Shown here: piece by piece, positions 43,661 through 52,417 of the stretch
Numbering within the stretch: position 1 is the first letter of the stretch
Layout of the letters: each line of letters opens with the position of its first letter
Assembly (NCBI GenBank): GCA_017537025.1
Contig: JAFWCB010000005.1
Span: forward strand, 310,001-374,000
Source of the DNA: Sediminibacterium sp.
GTDB lineage: Bacteria > Bacteroidota > Bacteroidia > Chitinophagales > Chitinophagaceae
Length of the DNA: 64,000 bases
Direction of reading: 5' to 3'
Notes under the pieces: model-generated
The model's input: only the letters and a program-made list of their open reading frames with translations
Told to the model about the DNA's origin: nothing
Database searches by the model: none
Program-made: the position numbers and the translations under genes

Positions 43661-45061
43661 CTAATCAATTTTACCTTCACCCTTCTCCATTTTCTTGAGC
43701 ACTGTTTCAAAAACACCGCTATTATACCCACGTTTATTATTCAACTCGATTGCTTTCTTCTGCCAATTTATAGCTTCGGCTTTGTTTCCTGTTTTATATA
43801 ATAAACGGGCATAAGTATCCGCCACTTCCGGTGTTTCAAAAAACTCTACTGCTTTACGAGCCATTTGAAGTGCTTTGGTTAAGTAAGTGATATTATCGGT
43901 ATACTGATAAATTGTCCAAGCCCCTTCATTTAATGTATTTGCATAAAATTGCGCTTTAGGAGCATAGGTAACCATTTGCTTAGCCACAATACCTCCCCTA
44001 CTTTTAATCAACGCCTTGATACTATCCGGTAACTGATCCAAAGCCGCCTGATTCATTCTTTCCATCTCAGGGTTTTGAGTCTTTCTGGCATTAATCAACA
44101 TTAATGAATCTTCTCGTTTTATATCAGCTACAGTTAGTTGCATATAGAAGCGATCATAAAAATTAAAAACTTGCCGCATATAACTAACGGTATCATTAAT
44201 TCCTTTATAATAATCCAGCATAGTTTTCATATTAGCTCTTGCGCCATCCTCCTGCTTATCTAAATAAGTAGCTTGATTATAGGCAGCTACTTGATAAGCA
44301 TAAGATGGATTTTTTTCAGCAATTGCTTTTTGAGTAGATTTCCAAATTAGGCGCTGGTTTATTGAGATCCGCTCGCGTGTATCCATACGATACCAAGCCA
44401 TATTGTAATTATCCCGATTCTTTTCTACAAACCGAAACGCAATTGAGCCAACGAGTGGGGCAAATCGCATAACATTCGACAAAAATGAAAGTGAAGCAGC
44501 AGAATCTAAGGGCGCTTTTTGCACTAACTCATCTATTAAAAAACCTTCCGGTTCAAATCCAATGGACTTAATCTTATTGAGTAAATTGTATACAGCTGAA
44601 AAGTTCTTTACCTCCTTATAATAGGCTTCTTTATAAAATTGAAATGAGCTATTGGTATTAGCCGCTTCATTTTTTGCAGTCTCCATCCCTTTTACATATT
44701 CATTACTAAAGGTTGTGCTGCCATTTTTAATACTTAACGGGTTAAAATCTTTGTCGAACCATATCACTCCGAAAAGATCTTTAGGAATCATAAAAAGAGA
44801 CGGAATGGAAAAAACGCCTGCGGGTACACCTGTATTCGAAACAATAACACAATTTTCTTCTAATCTTTTTCGAACACTTTTAATACCCGCTTCAGCAACC
44901 TCATTACACTGATTGCAAGTTGGTGATTGCACAACTAGCATGATCATCTTGTTCTCTTTAATGGCAGACTTTTGCGCATCAATTAAAGAATTTGGTAAGG
45001 TGTTTTGTGAAAAAGATTGACCAGCCAGAAAAAGTAGCGTAATGAGTAGGTAATTTCTCAT
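43661..45061 (-). CDS. exported thioredoxin-like protein with TPR-like C-terminus
   Basis: A 466-aa protein with a signal peptide (MRNYLLITLLFLAGQSFSQ), a thioredoxin-like domain with a Cys-x-x-Cys (VVQSPTCNQCNEVAEAGI, then IPSLFMIPK as the likely cis-Pro region), a long helical middle region, and TPR-like helices at the end (EVADTYARLLYKTGNKAEAI and INWQKKAIELNNKRGYNSG). Similar periplasmic thioredoxin proteins with helical tails are frequent in Bacteroidota; partners are unknown. It converges on the DtxR-family gene with an 11-bp gap. Confidence 0.75.
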   Translation of the reverse strand: MRNYLLITLLFLAGQSFSQNTLPNSLIDAQKSAIKENKMIMLVVQSPTCNQCNEVAEAGIKSVRKRLEENCVIVSNTGVPAGVFSIPSLFMIPKDLFGVIWFDKDFNPLSIKNGSTTFSNEYVKGMETAKNEAANTNSSFQFYKEAYYKEVKNFSAVYNLLNKIKSIGFEPEGFLIDELVQKAPLDSAASLSFLSNVMRFAPLVGSIAFRFVEKNRDNYNMAWYRMDTRERISINQRLIWKSTQKAIAEKNPSYAYQVAAYNQATYLDKQEDGARANMKTMLDYYKGINDTVSYMRQVFNFYDRFYMQLTVADIKREDSLMLINARKTQNPEMERMNQAALDQLPDSIKALIKSRGGIVAKQMVTYAPKAQFYANTLNEGAWTIYQYTDNITYLTKALQMARKAVEFFETPEVADTYARLLYKTGNKAEAINWQKKAIELNNKRGYNSGVFETVLKKMEKGEGKID

Positions 45062-45086
45062 ATATGGATATTTAGATTGAAAATAC

Positions 45087-46859
45087 TTAATAATCTATTT
45101 CCAACCGTAATTTATCTTTTAATTCTTTTACCAGTGGATATTGCTCCGCGATTCTTTCAAATTTTTGTTTACTATTTAATCGCAAATGCATAGGTACATC
45201 TGTTTGCTCTGTAGCAGCCACTAAAACAGTAAACCCGATAGAGCGGTTATTAAACTCGGTATGCAACTGATCCAAAAGCGTCATTTTCTCCTGCTCAATA
45301 AATTTTTGAGCAGTAATAGCCGATACAGTTACCGTAAAATGAATATCATTATCAATTTCTAAGGCAGCGATCTTAAAAGTTCCAGCTGCGGAATGTTTTT
45401 GTTGTGCTAATAAGGATTCACCAAATTGATCCCAAAATTGCATGAGCCTCTCTTTGGTAAGTGGCTCCGCTTCTTTCACTTCTTGTATCGCGTATCGCTC
45501 ACCGGCCCTTTCTTTTAAAACATCCAGTAACGATTTTTTACTAGCATTTGGTGAAACAGGCGCTGGCTTAGCAACAGGAACTTTAACGGGTGGAACAGAT
45601 AACGTTTTATCTACGTATAGTTTGGCATCTACGCTAGTGCTTGGTGCAACACCTCCCCCACTTGTGCTTGGGGATAAAGGCTTAATCGATTTAGTACGAA
45701 GTGCTATGGGAGCATCAATTCGTTTTTTTTTAACAACAACACCATTATCAACCGCCAAATCTATGGCCTGCTGTAAGAAACTTAATTTGATCAACGCTAA
45801 TTCAACATGTAATCGCTTATTTCGAGCCATCTTAAAATTAACTTCTGCCTCGTTTAAGATATTCAAAGCACTAATCAAATACGCCATACCCGCTTTAGCT
45901 GCCATGGCTACATATTTCTGCTCCATACCCTCCACCACTTCAAGCAAGGTGGCAGACTTAGGATCCTTACACACTAAAAGATTTCTGAAAAACTCCGCAA
46001 ACCCGTTCAACACTAAATCTCCCTCAAAACCTTTTCTATTGATCGTATCAAATAATACCATAGCGCCGGCCATATCCTGCTCCAGCATACAATCTAATAA
46101 TTGGAAAAAATAATCTTCATCCAATATATTCAAATGCTCCAATGTATTTTGGTAGGTTACGGAGCCGTTTGTAAAACTTACGATCTTATCTAAAATACTC
46201 AAAGAATCGCGCATACATCCTTCACTTTTTTGCGCAATAATTTGTAAAGCAGCTTTCTCAACTTGTATTTGTTCTTTATCTGCTATTTCTTGTAAATGAA
46301 GAACCGTATCGTTGTTCGTGATACGCTTAAAATCAAAAATCTGACAGCGACTTAAAATAGTAGGCAGTATTTTATGCTTTTCCGTTGTAGCTAAAATAAA
46401 TATGGCATGTGCCGGAGGCTCTTCCAATGTTTTGAGGAAAGCATTGAAAGCACTCGTACTTAACATGTGTACCTCATCTACAATATATACTTTATATTTC
46501 CCTGCCTGAGGCGCAAACCTAACTTGTTCTACCAACACCCGAATATCATCTACCGAATTATTACTGGCAGCATCTAACTCATGAATATTTAAAGAAGAAC
46601 CCGCATCAAAAGAAACACAGCTATTACAGGTGTTGCAAGCTTCTCCTTCAGCAGTTTGATTGGTGCAATTAATTGTTTTCGCCAAAATTCGTGCACAAGT
46701 TGTTTTACCAACCCCCCTTGGCCCACAAAACAAAAATGCATGCGCCAGTTGATTATGTTTAATCGCATTTTTTAAAGTAGTAGTAATATGCGATTGACCC
46801 ACAACTGTACTAAAATTTTGTGGGCGATACTTACGGGCAGAAACTACAAAATTATCCAT
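45087..46859 (-). CDS. dnaX: DNA polymerase III subunits gamma/tau
   Basis: The clamp-loader ATPase. It has Walker A (FCGPRGVGKTTCARILA), a four-cysteine zinc module (CTNQ ... CNTCNSC), Walker B/DEx (VYIVDEVHML), the SRC sensor (ILSRCQIF) and clamp-loader domain III up to about residue 365. A Pro/Lys-rich linker and a C-terminal tau-specific domain follow. Codons 377-379 form an A9 homopolymer (plus-strand T run 45723-45731) right after domain III. One extra A would give K-K-K-T-N-stop and one fewer would also stop within nine codons. Production of a short gamma form of about 381 aa by slippage is therefore plausible, as known for Thermus dnaX. Confidence 0.96.
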   Translation of the reverse strand: MDNFVVSARKYRPQNFSTVVGQSHITTTLKNAIKHNQLAHAFLFCGPRGVGKTTCARILAKTINCTNQTAEGEACNTCNSCVSFDAGSSLNIHELDAASNNSVDDIRVLVEQVRFAPQAGKYKVYIVDEVHMLSTSAFNAFLKTLEEPPAHAIFILATTEKHKILPTILSRCQIFDFKRITNNDTVLHLQEIADKEQIQVEKAALQIIAQKSEGCMRDSLSILDKIVSFTNGSVTYQNTLEHLNILDEDYFFQLLDCMLEQDMAGAMVLFDTINRKGFEGDLVLNGFAEFFRNLLVCKDPKSATLLEVVEGMEQKYVAMAAKAGMAYLISALNILNEAEVNFKMARNKRLHVELALIKLSFLQQAIDLAVDNGVVVKKKRIDAPIALRTKSIKPLSPSTSGGGVAPSTSVDAKLYVDKTLSVPPVKVPVAKPAPVSPNASKKSLLDVLKERAGERYAIQEVKEAEPLTKERLMQFWDQFGESLLAQQKHSAAGTFKIAALEIDNDIHFTVTVSAITAQKFIEQEKMTLLDQLHTEFNNRSIGFTVLVAATEQTDVPMHLRLNSKQKFERIAEQYPLVKELKDKLRLEIDY

Positions 46860-46879
46860 ATTCGAACCTGCAATATAGC

Positions 46880-48052
46880 TTATTTATACTCCATTATTGG
46901 ATGCCTTTCAAAAGGGTATTTATCGTTGAATATATACCGATAAGTGACCATTCTCCGACTTTGCTTTCCCCCTAGACTCTTATATATATTGTACATTTTA
47001 GGGTTCCAATCGCCCGCCCAACCCATTTCATATCGATGATACCAACCTTTACCTTGTAAATGTAACCCACAGGCATAAATTAAATAACTATCTACTCCTA
47101 ATGCCTGATATTTTGGTACCACACCAAAAGCAAGACCAGTAAGCTGTTTATTGGTACCCCGCCATTTCATCCAAATCAAACGTAATTTTTCCAACCACCC
47201 CAGCCTTCCATTAAAATGTTTAAAATACTGATTCAAATCCGGTAAATTAACAAACATGGCTATCGGTTCTTCTTTATAATACGCAAACCAAACTGCCCGC
47301 TCATCCATAATTGGCTTCATTTTACTAAATAACTTTATTACCTGTTCTTTAGTAATTTCTTTAGCTTCTCCATGTTGCGCCCAGGCTGCATTATATACAG
47401 TTGCAAAATCACCTGCATATTTATCGAGTTCACCCAGCTTAACATGTTTCGCAGCATAACCAGGTTTATTATTGAATTTTTCGTACCGCTCCGGAAATTT
47501 CGCCGGGAGCGGATCATCTACATTCATATAATAGTAATACTGATTGTAGTAATTCCGAAACCCATACCCTTCAAAAAGGGATTCATAATAACTGGGATTG
47601 AACGACATGCCATACATAGGCTCTCTATCAAAACCCTCAACCATTAAACCCCACCATTTATCTCGATCTCCGAAATTTACTGGGCCATCCATGGCTTCTG
47701 CCCCACATTCAATCAGCCAGTCCTTAGCTGTATCAAATAATAGATTGGCAGTTGCCTGATCATTAATACAATCAAAAAAGCCAACACATCCGGTTACAAA
47801 ATCAGTACCCTTATTAATATATTTCGAACTGATAAAAGCAGCAATTCTTCCCACTAAATCACCATCATCTGTTTTGGCAACCCATCTGCAGGCTTTGCCA
47901 TATTTAAACTGTTTATTTTTTTCAGGATCAAATACTTCTTCTACTTCATTATTAAGGGGACGAATATAATTCGGATTACCTGCATTCATTAATACGTTTA
48001 CCTGTAGAAACTCAGCAACCGATGCCTTATCATATACTTCAATAATCTGCAT
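46880..48052 (-). CDS. GNAT-fold N-acetyltransferase-like protein (YghO-type)
   Basis: A 390-aa cytoplasmic protein with the look of the YghO-like GNAT acyltransferase family: an N-terminal substrate-binding half (GRIAAFISSKYINKG, FFDCINDQATANLLFDTA, MDGPVNFGDRDKWWGLMVEG) and a C-terminal half with TGLAFGVVPKYQALGVDSYL as the likely acyl-CoA-binding region. The substrate is unknown. The in-frame TTG two codons upstream is less likely than the ATG at 48052. A -7 element lies 3 nt before this ATG, inside the end of the L,D-transpeptidase gene. Confidence 0.75.
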   Translation of the reverse strand: MQIIEVYDKASVAEFLQVNVLMNAGNPNYIRPLNNEVEEVFDPEKNKQFKYGKACRWVAKTDDGDLVGRIAAFISSKYINKGTDFVTGCVGFFDCINDQATANLLFDTAKDWLIECGAEAMDGPVNFGDRDKWWGLMVEGFDREPMYGMSFNPSYYESLFEGYGFRNYYNQYYYYMNVDDPLPAKFPERYEKFNNKPGYAAKHVKLGELDKYAGDFATVYNAAWAQHGEAKEITKEQVIKLFSKMKPIMDERAVWFAYYKEEPIAMFVNLPDLNQYFKHFNGRLGWLEKLRLIWMKWRGTNKQLTGLAFGVVPKYQALGVDSYLIYACGLHLQGKGWYHRYEMGWAGDWNPKMYNIYKSLGGKQSRRMVTYRYIFNDKYPFERHPIMEYK

Positions 48053-48055
48053 ATT

Positions 48056-48063
48056 CAAATCTA
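48056..48063 (-). promoter_or_regulatory. possible -7 element of the acetyltransferase-like gene
   Basis: The minus strand reads TAGATTTG (TAnnTTTG), then AAT, then ATG. It overlaps the 3' end of the upstream gene, so it would be an internal, near-leaderless promoter. Confidence 0.4.
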
Positions 48064-49665
48064 TTTACTGAATAATTTAGCGGCCATTTTCTCGTCGTGC
48101 CCGTAAATATCTTTTCTAAAATTTAAAACACCATTCTTATCTACCCAGGCCGTAAAATAAACTAAAAATACCGGTATAGTTTTTTTTAAACCAACCCATT
48201 TCTCTTTGGCTAAATGCATGGCACTATCAATTTTATTACTGTTCCAAATCGCACTATCTTCTCGAAGCAGGTACTGGGCAAATTTTTTCGGTTCTCCTAA
48301 ACGAATACAACCATGGCTCAAACTCCGGCTAGATTGGCTAAATAAATTTCTATTGGGTGTATCATGAAAATAAATATTATAGTTATTAGGGAATAAAAAC
48401 TTAACTAACCCTAATGAATTTTTATTGCCGGGTTTCTGTCTTACAATAGGTATCTTACCAGAATATCCTGTTATTTCCATTTCATTCTTGGCAATATAGT
48501 TCTTATCTTTTGCCATTGCAGGCATAATCTCTTTCTTTACTATACTCTCCGGAACATTCCAATACGGACTAAACACAACATATTTCAAATTGCCATTGAA
48601 TATGACCGTACTATTAATGGCAGACCCTACAATAACATTCATATCAAAAGCTAATCTGCCACTATCATATACATGCATTTTATATTCGGGTATATTCACT
48701 ACAATATAATTGCTATCATTTTCAGGAGGCATCCAACGCATGCGTTCCATATTTACCAGTAGCTGTTGTATTCTTTTTTCCAGGGGAACATTGAGTTCCG
48801 CTATCATTCTATTACCAATAGCGCCATCCACATATAAACCCATTGAGCGTTGAAACCTTTTAGTAGCTTTCACCAAACTAGTATCGAAGTTTCCACTAGA
48901 ATCCAGCGGAATATCGGGCTGTAATAGATATAAGCGACGTTTTATTTGAACAATAATATCAGCGGAATCGCCACTTCGTAAAGGCTTTGAAACAAATAAA
49001 ATAGTATCGGTTGATTCTTGCTTTTGTTTATCTACATATATCGGTACTAAAGCTTCTAGTTTTTTATATTGATCATTTAGTGGCACATATTGCTCTGGTG
49101 TAGCTACTTTTTTATTTATCATCGTATCTAATAAAGCGGTTACATCAATTTTTTTACGTGGGATAAACCAACCCAATTCAGCAGCATCAATATCAGACCC
49201 ACCATATACTTTAGAAGCATACTTAAAAAATTGTCCGGTTAATAATAACTCTGTATTGGCAATAACAAGATCCTTGCTACTAGGGGTGAATGTCTTTAGG
49301 TTCAATGAATCGTATAATTTCTCTAATATGTTATTATAGATTGTGCTATCTCCAATATTGCCAATATAATTACTTTGTAAGTTGTAGAAATTGTGTGCTT
49401 GTTCCGATAAACCAGCTGAATCAAACCATGCTAATTCAAAATTACGCTGGGTATAAAAATCAATAAATTGCTGTTTATACGATGCAAACTCAGGATATCT
49501 GTTCAGAAAAGTATTAATAACACTACTGTCGAAAAAAAGGGTGTTAAAGGAGGTAGTTTCTGTAATAGTGGTATCTCTAATAACAAGTGGTTTCTTTTTT
49601 TTCAATCGATCGCAACCCTGAAAAAAAAGGGCAACTAAACATAGGAAAATAGTGAGTTTACGCAT
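48061..49665 (-). CDS. YcbB-like L,D-transpeptidase lipoprotein
   Basis: A 534-aa cell-wall enzyme that would form 3-3 crosslinks in peptidoglycan. It has a lipoprotein signal (MRKLTIFLCLVALFFQGC, Cys18), a long helical scaffold region, a peptidoglycan-binding repeat (DIIVQIKRRLYLLQPDIPLD, then VDGAIGNRMIAELN), and the YkuD catalytic domain with NIYFHDTPNRNLFSQ and the active-site SHGCIRLGEP containing the catalytic Cys. Membrane anchoring by lipid fits a periplasmic role. A -7 element sits 4 nt upstream of the ATG. Confidence 0.92.
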   Translation of the reverse strand: MRKLTIFLCLVALFFQGCDRLKKKKPLVIRDTTITETTSFNTLFFDSSVINTFLNRYPEFASYKQQFIDFYTQRNFELAWFDSAGLSEQAHNFYNLQSNYIGNIGDSTIYNNILEKLYDSLNLKTFTPSSKDLVIANTELLLTGQFFKYASKVYGGSDIDAAELGWFIPRKKIDVTALLDTMINKKVATPEQYVPLNDQYKKLEALVPIYVDKQKQESTDTILFVSKPLRSGDSADIIVQIKRRLYLLQPDIPLDSSGNFDTSLVKATKRFQRSMGLYVDGAIGNRMIAELNVPLEKRIQQLLVNMERMRWMPPENDSNYIVVNIPEYKMHVYDSGRLAFDMNVIVGSAINSTVIFNGNLKYVVFSPYWNVPESIVKKEIMPAMAKDKNYIAKNEMEITGYSGKIPIVRQKPGNKNSLGLVKFLFPNNYNIYFHDTPNRNLFSQSSRSLSHGCIRLGEPKKFAQYLLREDSAIWNSNKIDSAMHLAKEKWVGLKKTIPVFLVYFTAWVDKNGVLNFRKDIYGHDEKMAAKLFSK

Positions 49666-49669
49666 AGCA

Positions 49670-49677
49670 TAAAGATA
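49670..49677 (-). promoter_or_regulatory. putative -7 element of the L,D-transpeptidase gene (leaderless)
   Basis: The minus strand reads TATCTTTA, then TGCT, then the ATG at 49665. The 4-nt spacing is the same as for menG, the M28 peptidase and the ABC exporter. Confidence 0.45.
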
Positions 49678-49681
49678 TCAT

Positions 49682-50383
49682 TTAATGATGTTGCAATAAA
49701 GTAACTGCTACCAAACCCGCCGTTTCAGTTCTTAAGCGAGTTTGTCCCAAATCTAGTGCCAAACAACCGGCATCTGTAGCGGTTGCTATCTCTGCTCTGG
49801 TAAAATCTCCTTCCGGACCAATTAAAACCCTCCTATATGCAGCAAGTGGTAAATATTGAGCCAGCGGTTTTGTACCTTCCAAGCAATGAGCTATAAAAGT
49901 TGAACCTGAAAAGGGTACAGCTAGTAATTCTTTTACTGTAGCAGCTTTATGCAATATTGGCTTATACACTTGTTTACTTTGCAACATCGCAGAAATTAAA
50001 ATATTATCCCATCTTTCTGATTTAGCAACTGTTTTTTCAGATCGCTCACAAATTAATGGGACGATACCAACAACTCCAATTTCAGTTGCTTTCTCTAAAA
50101 GCCATTCTATCCGCGAAGGGTTTTTTACAAAAGAAATGGCTAAGGTGGTTTGAATAGTTGCTGGTTCTTTATACATAGCAACTGATGTTTGCACCGCCAT
50201 TCTTTTTTTATCGGCTGTTATTATCGTAGCTTCTGTTAACCAGCCCGTACCGTTTGTTAGCAGTATTTTCTCACCTAACTGCATCCGCAGAACTTGTATA
50301 CAATGCTTACTGGTTTGCTCTGAAACCGTTAGTACACTCGATTCTTGTGGTAATATAGTTTCGTAAAAAAAAGGTAGCTGCAT
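49682..50383 (-). CDS. rsmE: 16S rRNA (uracil1498-N3)-methyltransferase RsmE
   Basis: A SPOUT methyltransferase modifying U1498 of 16S rRNA. The 233-aa protein has the N-terminal PUA-like domain (LTVSEQTSKHCIQVLRMQLG) and the knotted C-terminal domain with KNPSRIEWLLEKATEIGVVG, VPLICERSEKTVAKSERW, RVLIGPEGDFTRAEI and LDLGQTRLRTETAGLVAV, all classic RsmE signatures. It lies 8 bp downstream of dnaB on the same strand and is probably co-transcribed with it. Confidence 0.95.
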   Translation of the reverse strand: MQLPFFYETILPQESSVLTVSEQTSKHCIQVLRMQLGEKILLTNGTGWLTEATIITADKKRMAVQTSVAMYKEPATIQTTLAISFVKNPSRIEWLLEKATEIGVVGIVPLICERSEKTVAKSERWDNILISAMLQSKQVYKPILHKAATVKELLAVPFSGSTFIAHCLEGTKPLAQYLPLAAYRRVLIGPEGDFTRAEIATATDAGCLALDLGQTRLRTETAGLVAVTLLQHH

Positions 50384-50391
50384 GGTTTTTA

Positions 50392-51966
50392 TTAGAAAGG
50401 AGATTGCTGATCGGCATCAATACCTTCATCAAAATCACCAACATCGTTCATTCTACTTCCTTTTTGAATAAAGAATTTACCACCATCATTGGCACCACCA
50501 CCCGTGCTAGGAATGTTAGGAGTAATAGGCTTCCAACTACTACTTCCACTATTACCGTCTTCCCATTCTTCAAAACTTTGAATATCTAAACGAGCGCGTA
50601 GTTTCACCGTTTCCAAAGAACCATTTCTGTGTTTAGCAATACGAATATGTGTTTCTCCACTCGTACTCTCGCCCATTTCATTACTCATTACTTCATAATA
50701 CTCTGGGCGATAAATAAACATAACCATATCTGCATCTTGTTCAATAGCTCCCGATTCACGTAAATCACTTAATTGAGGCATCTTACTCTCTTTACGCGTT
50801 TCAACAGCCCGGCTTAACTGACTTAGTGCTATGATTGGTACATTTAACTCTTTAGCCAATGCTTTTAGGTTTCGCGAGATATTACTAATCTCTTGCTCAC
50901 GATTACTACCCCTATCGCCACTGCCACTCATCAACTGCAAATAATCGATTAATATTAATCCGACGTTATGCTTATTTACTAATCGTCTGGCTTTTGCCCT
51001 GAATTCAAAAATATTTAATGCTGCCGTATCGTCAATAAAAATAGGTGCTGTTTCTAATTTTTTAATCCCCTTACTATGCAACTGCTGGTATTCATATTCT
51101 TCTAATTTACCCCTGCTTATTTTCTCCATTTTAATTTCACTCTCAGCACTTAAAATACGTTGTACCAATTGTGAGGCGCTCATTTCTAGCGAGAAAAAAC
51201 CAACAGGAACAGGTTTGGTTGGGTGCAAAGCCGCATGGCGCGCCAGGTTTAACGCAAAAGCCGTTTTACCCACTGAGGGACGTGCTGCTAAAATAATTAA
51301 ATCCGTAGGTTGCCAACCATAAGTAACCCTATCTAAGCTGGCAAATCCACTCGGAACACCGGAAATATCTTCTGTTTTTGTTCTTAACTCGTCAATTCTA
51401 TTGATTGTTTTTACCAATACATTACCGATATCCTCGAAATTCTTTTTTAGATAATTATTGGTGATGTTGAACATCTTCGTTTCACTATCATCCAATAAAT
51501 CAAACACATCCGTGCTATCTTCATAGGCATCCCCAATAATTTCTCCACTGATTCTGATCAACTCTCTTTGAATAAATTTCTGCAATACGATGCGAGCATG
51601 GGCTTCAATATTAGCTGTAGATACAACCGTATTGGTTAGTTTGGTAACATAGTAAGGGCCACCCACTAAATCGAGCTGCTCTCTGAATTTCAATTCTTCT
51701 ACAACAGTAAGGATATCAATGGGAATATTCTTTTGTTGTAAGCCTTGCATGGCTTTGAAAATATGCTGATGTGCTTCTACATAAAAACACTCGGGCTTAA
51801 TAATTTCAGTGATTGTATCAAAAGCACTTTTCTCCAACATTACAGCACCTAATATTGCCTCTTCTAATTCTTTTGCTTGTGGAGGAACCTTACCATATAC
51901 CATCGTGCTAAGATCTACAGAAGTACTTCTTCTCTTACGTTCTTTATTGAGGCTGGTGATGTCCAT
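50392..51966 (-). CDS. dnaB: replicative DNA helicase DnaB
   Basis: The hexameric 5'-3' helicase that unwinds DNA at the fork. The 524-aa protein has the N-terminal helical collar domain (PPQAKELEEAILGAVMLEKS ... VEELKFREQLDLVGG) and the RecA-like motor: Walker A in ILAARPSVGKTAFALNLAR, GFFSLEMSASQLVQRIL, LILIDYLQLMSG (Walker B) and MPQLSDLRESGAIEQDADMV. The acidic, glycine-rich tail ends in QQSPF. It is divergent from pheT, separated by a 451-bp gap with origin-like features. No intein is present. Confidence 0.97.
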   Translation of the reverse strand: MDITSLNKERKRRSTSVDLSTMVYGKVPPQAKELEEAILGAVMLEKSAFDTITEIIKPECFYVEAHQHIFKAMQGLQQKNIPIDILTVVEELKFREQLDLVGGPYYVTKLTNTVVSTANIEAHARIVLQKFIQRELIRISGEIIGDAYEDSTDVFDLLDDSETKMFNITNNYLKKNFEDIGNVLVKTINRIDELRTKTEDISGVPSGFASLDRVTYGWQPTDLIILAARPSVGKTAFALNLARHAALHPTKPVPVGFFSLEMSASQLVQRILSAESEIKMEKISRGKLEEYEYQQLHSKGIKKLETAPIFIDDTAALNIFEFRAKARRLVNKHNVGLILIDYLQLMSGSGDRGSNREQEISNISRNLKALAKELNVPIIALSQLSRAVETRKESKMPQLSDLRESGAIEQDADMVMFIYRPEYYEVMSNEMGESTSGETHIRIAKHRNGSLETVKLRARLDIQSFEEWEDGNSGSSSWKPITPNIPSTGGGANDGGKFFIQKGSRMNDVGDFDEGIDADQQSPF

Positions 51967-52282
51967 GGTGCTTAAAATCTATGCGTTAGTAATGGTTTCC
52001 TTTATCAGTGGAATAATTCTAATGTTAAGAAATTGTTTCCAACGAATAAGGGGGAGCGAATATAAGGGCAGTAACCGGGTCGTGAAAATATTTTATTAAT
52101 CTATATTATTCCACCACTCATACACCGCTCGTTCACAAATAACTCGTAACTATTCACACAATTTACCAAGCTTATCCACTATTTTCAAAAGTTTTGCGCT
52201 TTTATTCCGCACAATTCACATTTAGATGTGCAGAAAGATATTTGGGAAAAAGGGGGGAGGTTTGAGATTAATAGATTAAATC

Positions 52283-52362
52283 AAAGTCCAGAAGAAAGTC
52301 AAAAAGAAAGTCTGTGAGCCGAGTCCGACTTTCTCATAGACTGGCTTACCGACTTTCTTATG
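52283..52362. repeat. 12-bp-periodic imperfect hairpin upstream of pheT
   Basis: Three left units, AAAGTCCAGAAG, AAAGTCAAAAAG and AAAGTCTGTGAG (52283-52318), mirror three right units CTCATAGACTGG, CTTACCGACTTT and CTTATGGACTCC (from 52333). Each pair in nested order matches at 9 of 12 positions, so the whole could fold as one 36-bp imperfect stem with a 14-nt loop. Further GACT-containing units continue towards the promoter. Confidence 0.8.
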
Positions 52363-52387
52363 GACTCCTCATCTCCCCGACTTCCCT

Positions 52388-52395
52388 TACCTTCG
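52388..52395 (+). promoter_or_regulatory. putative pheT promoter -7 element
   Basis: TACCTTCG followed by C, 22 nt before the pheT ATG and downstream of the periodic hairpin. Confidence 0.5.
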
Positions 52396-52417
52396 CGCAA
52401 ACTAGATTATTGAAGCG

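Larger units (their letters stand above)
51967..52417. other. dnaB-pheT intergenic region with AT-rich block and degenerate DnaA boxes
   Basis: This is the longest gene-free stretch in the window. It holds a 26-bp block with a single C and otherwise only A/T (52085-52110). Next come near-matches to the DnaA box TTATNCACA in one orientation: TCGTTCACA (52129-52137, 7/9), CTATTCACA (52150-52158, 8/9), TTATCCACT (52172-52180, 8/9) and CAATTCACA (52212-52220, 7/9). Spacings are 21, 22 and 40 bp. A periodic hairpin and the pheT promoter follow. To the left nearly all genes point left; to the right nearly all point right. No coding potential was seen. Confidence 0.45.

Noticed and set aside
52243-52262. 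G-quadruplex or special element at the G-rich run before pheT
   Set aside because: There is one G run near 52252 plus scattered GG pairs; four G tracts of three are not present.
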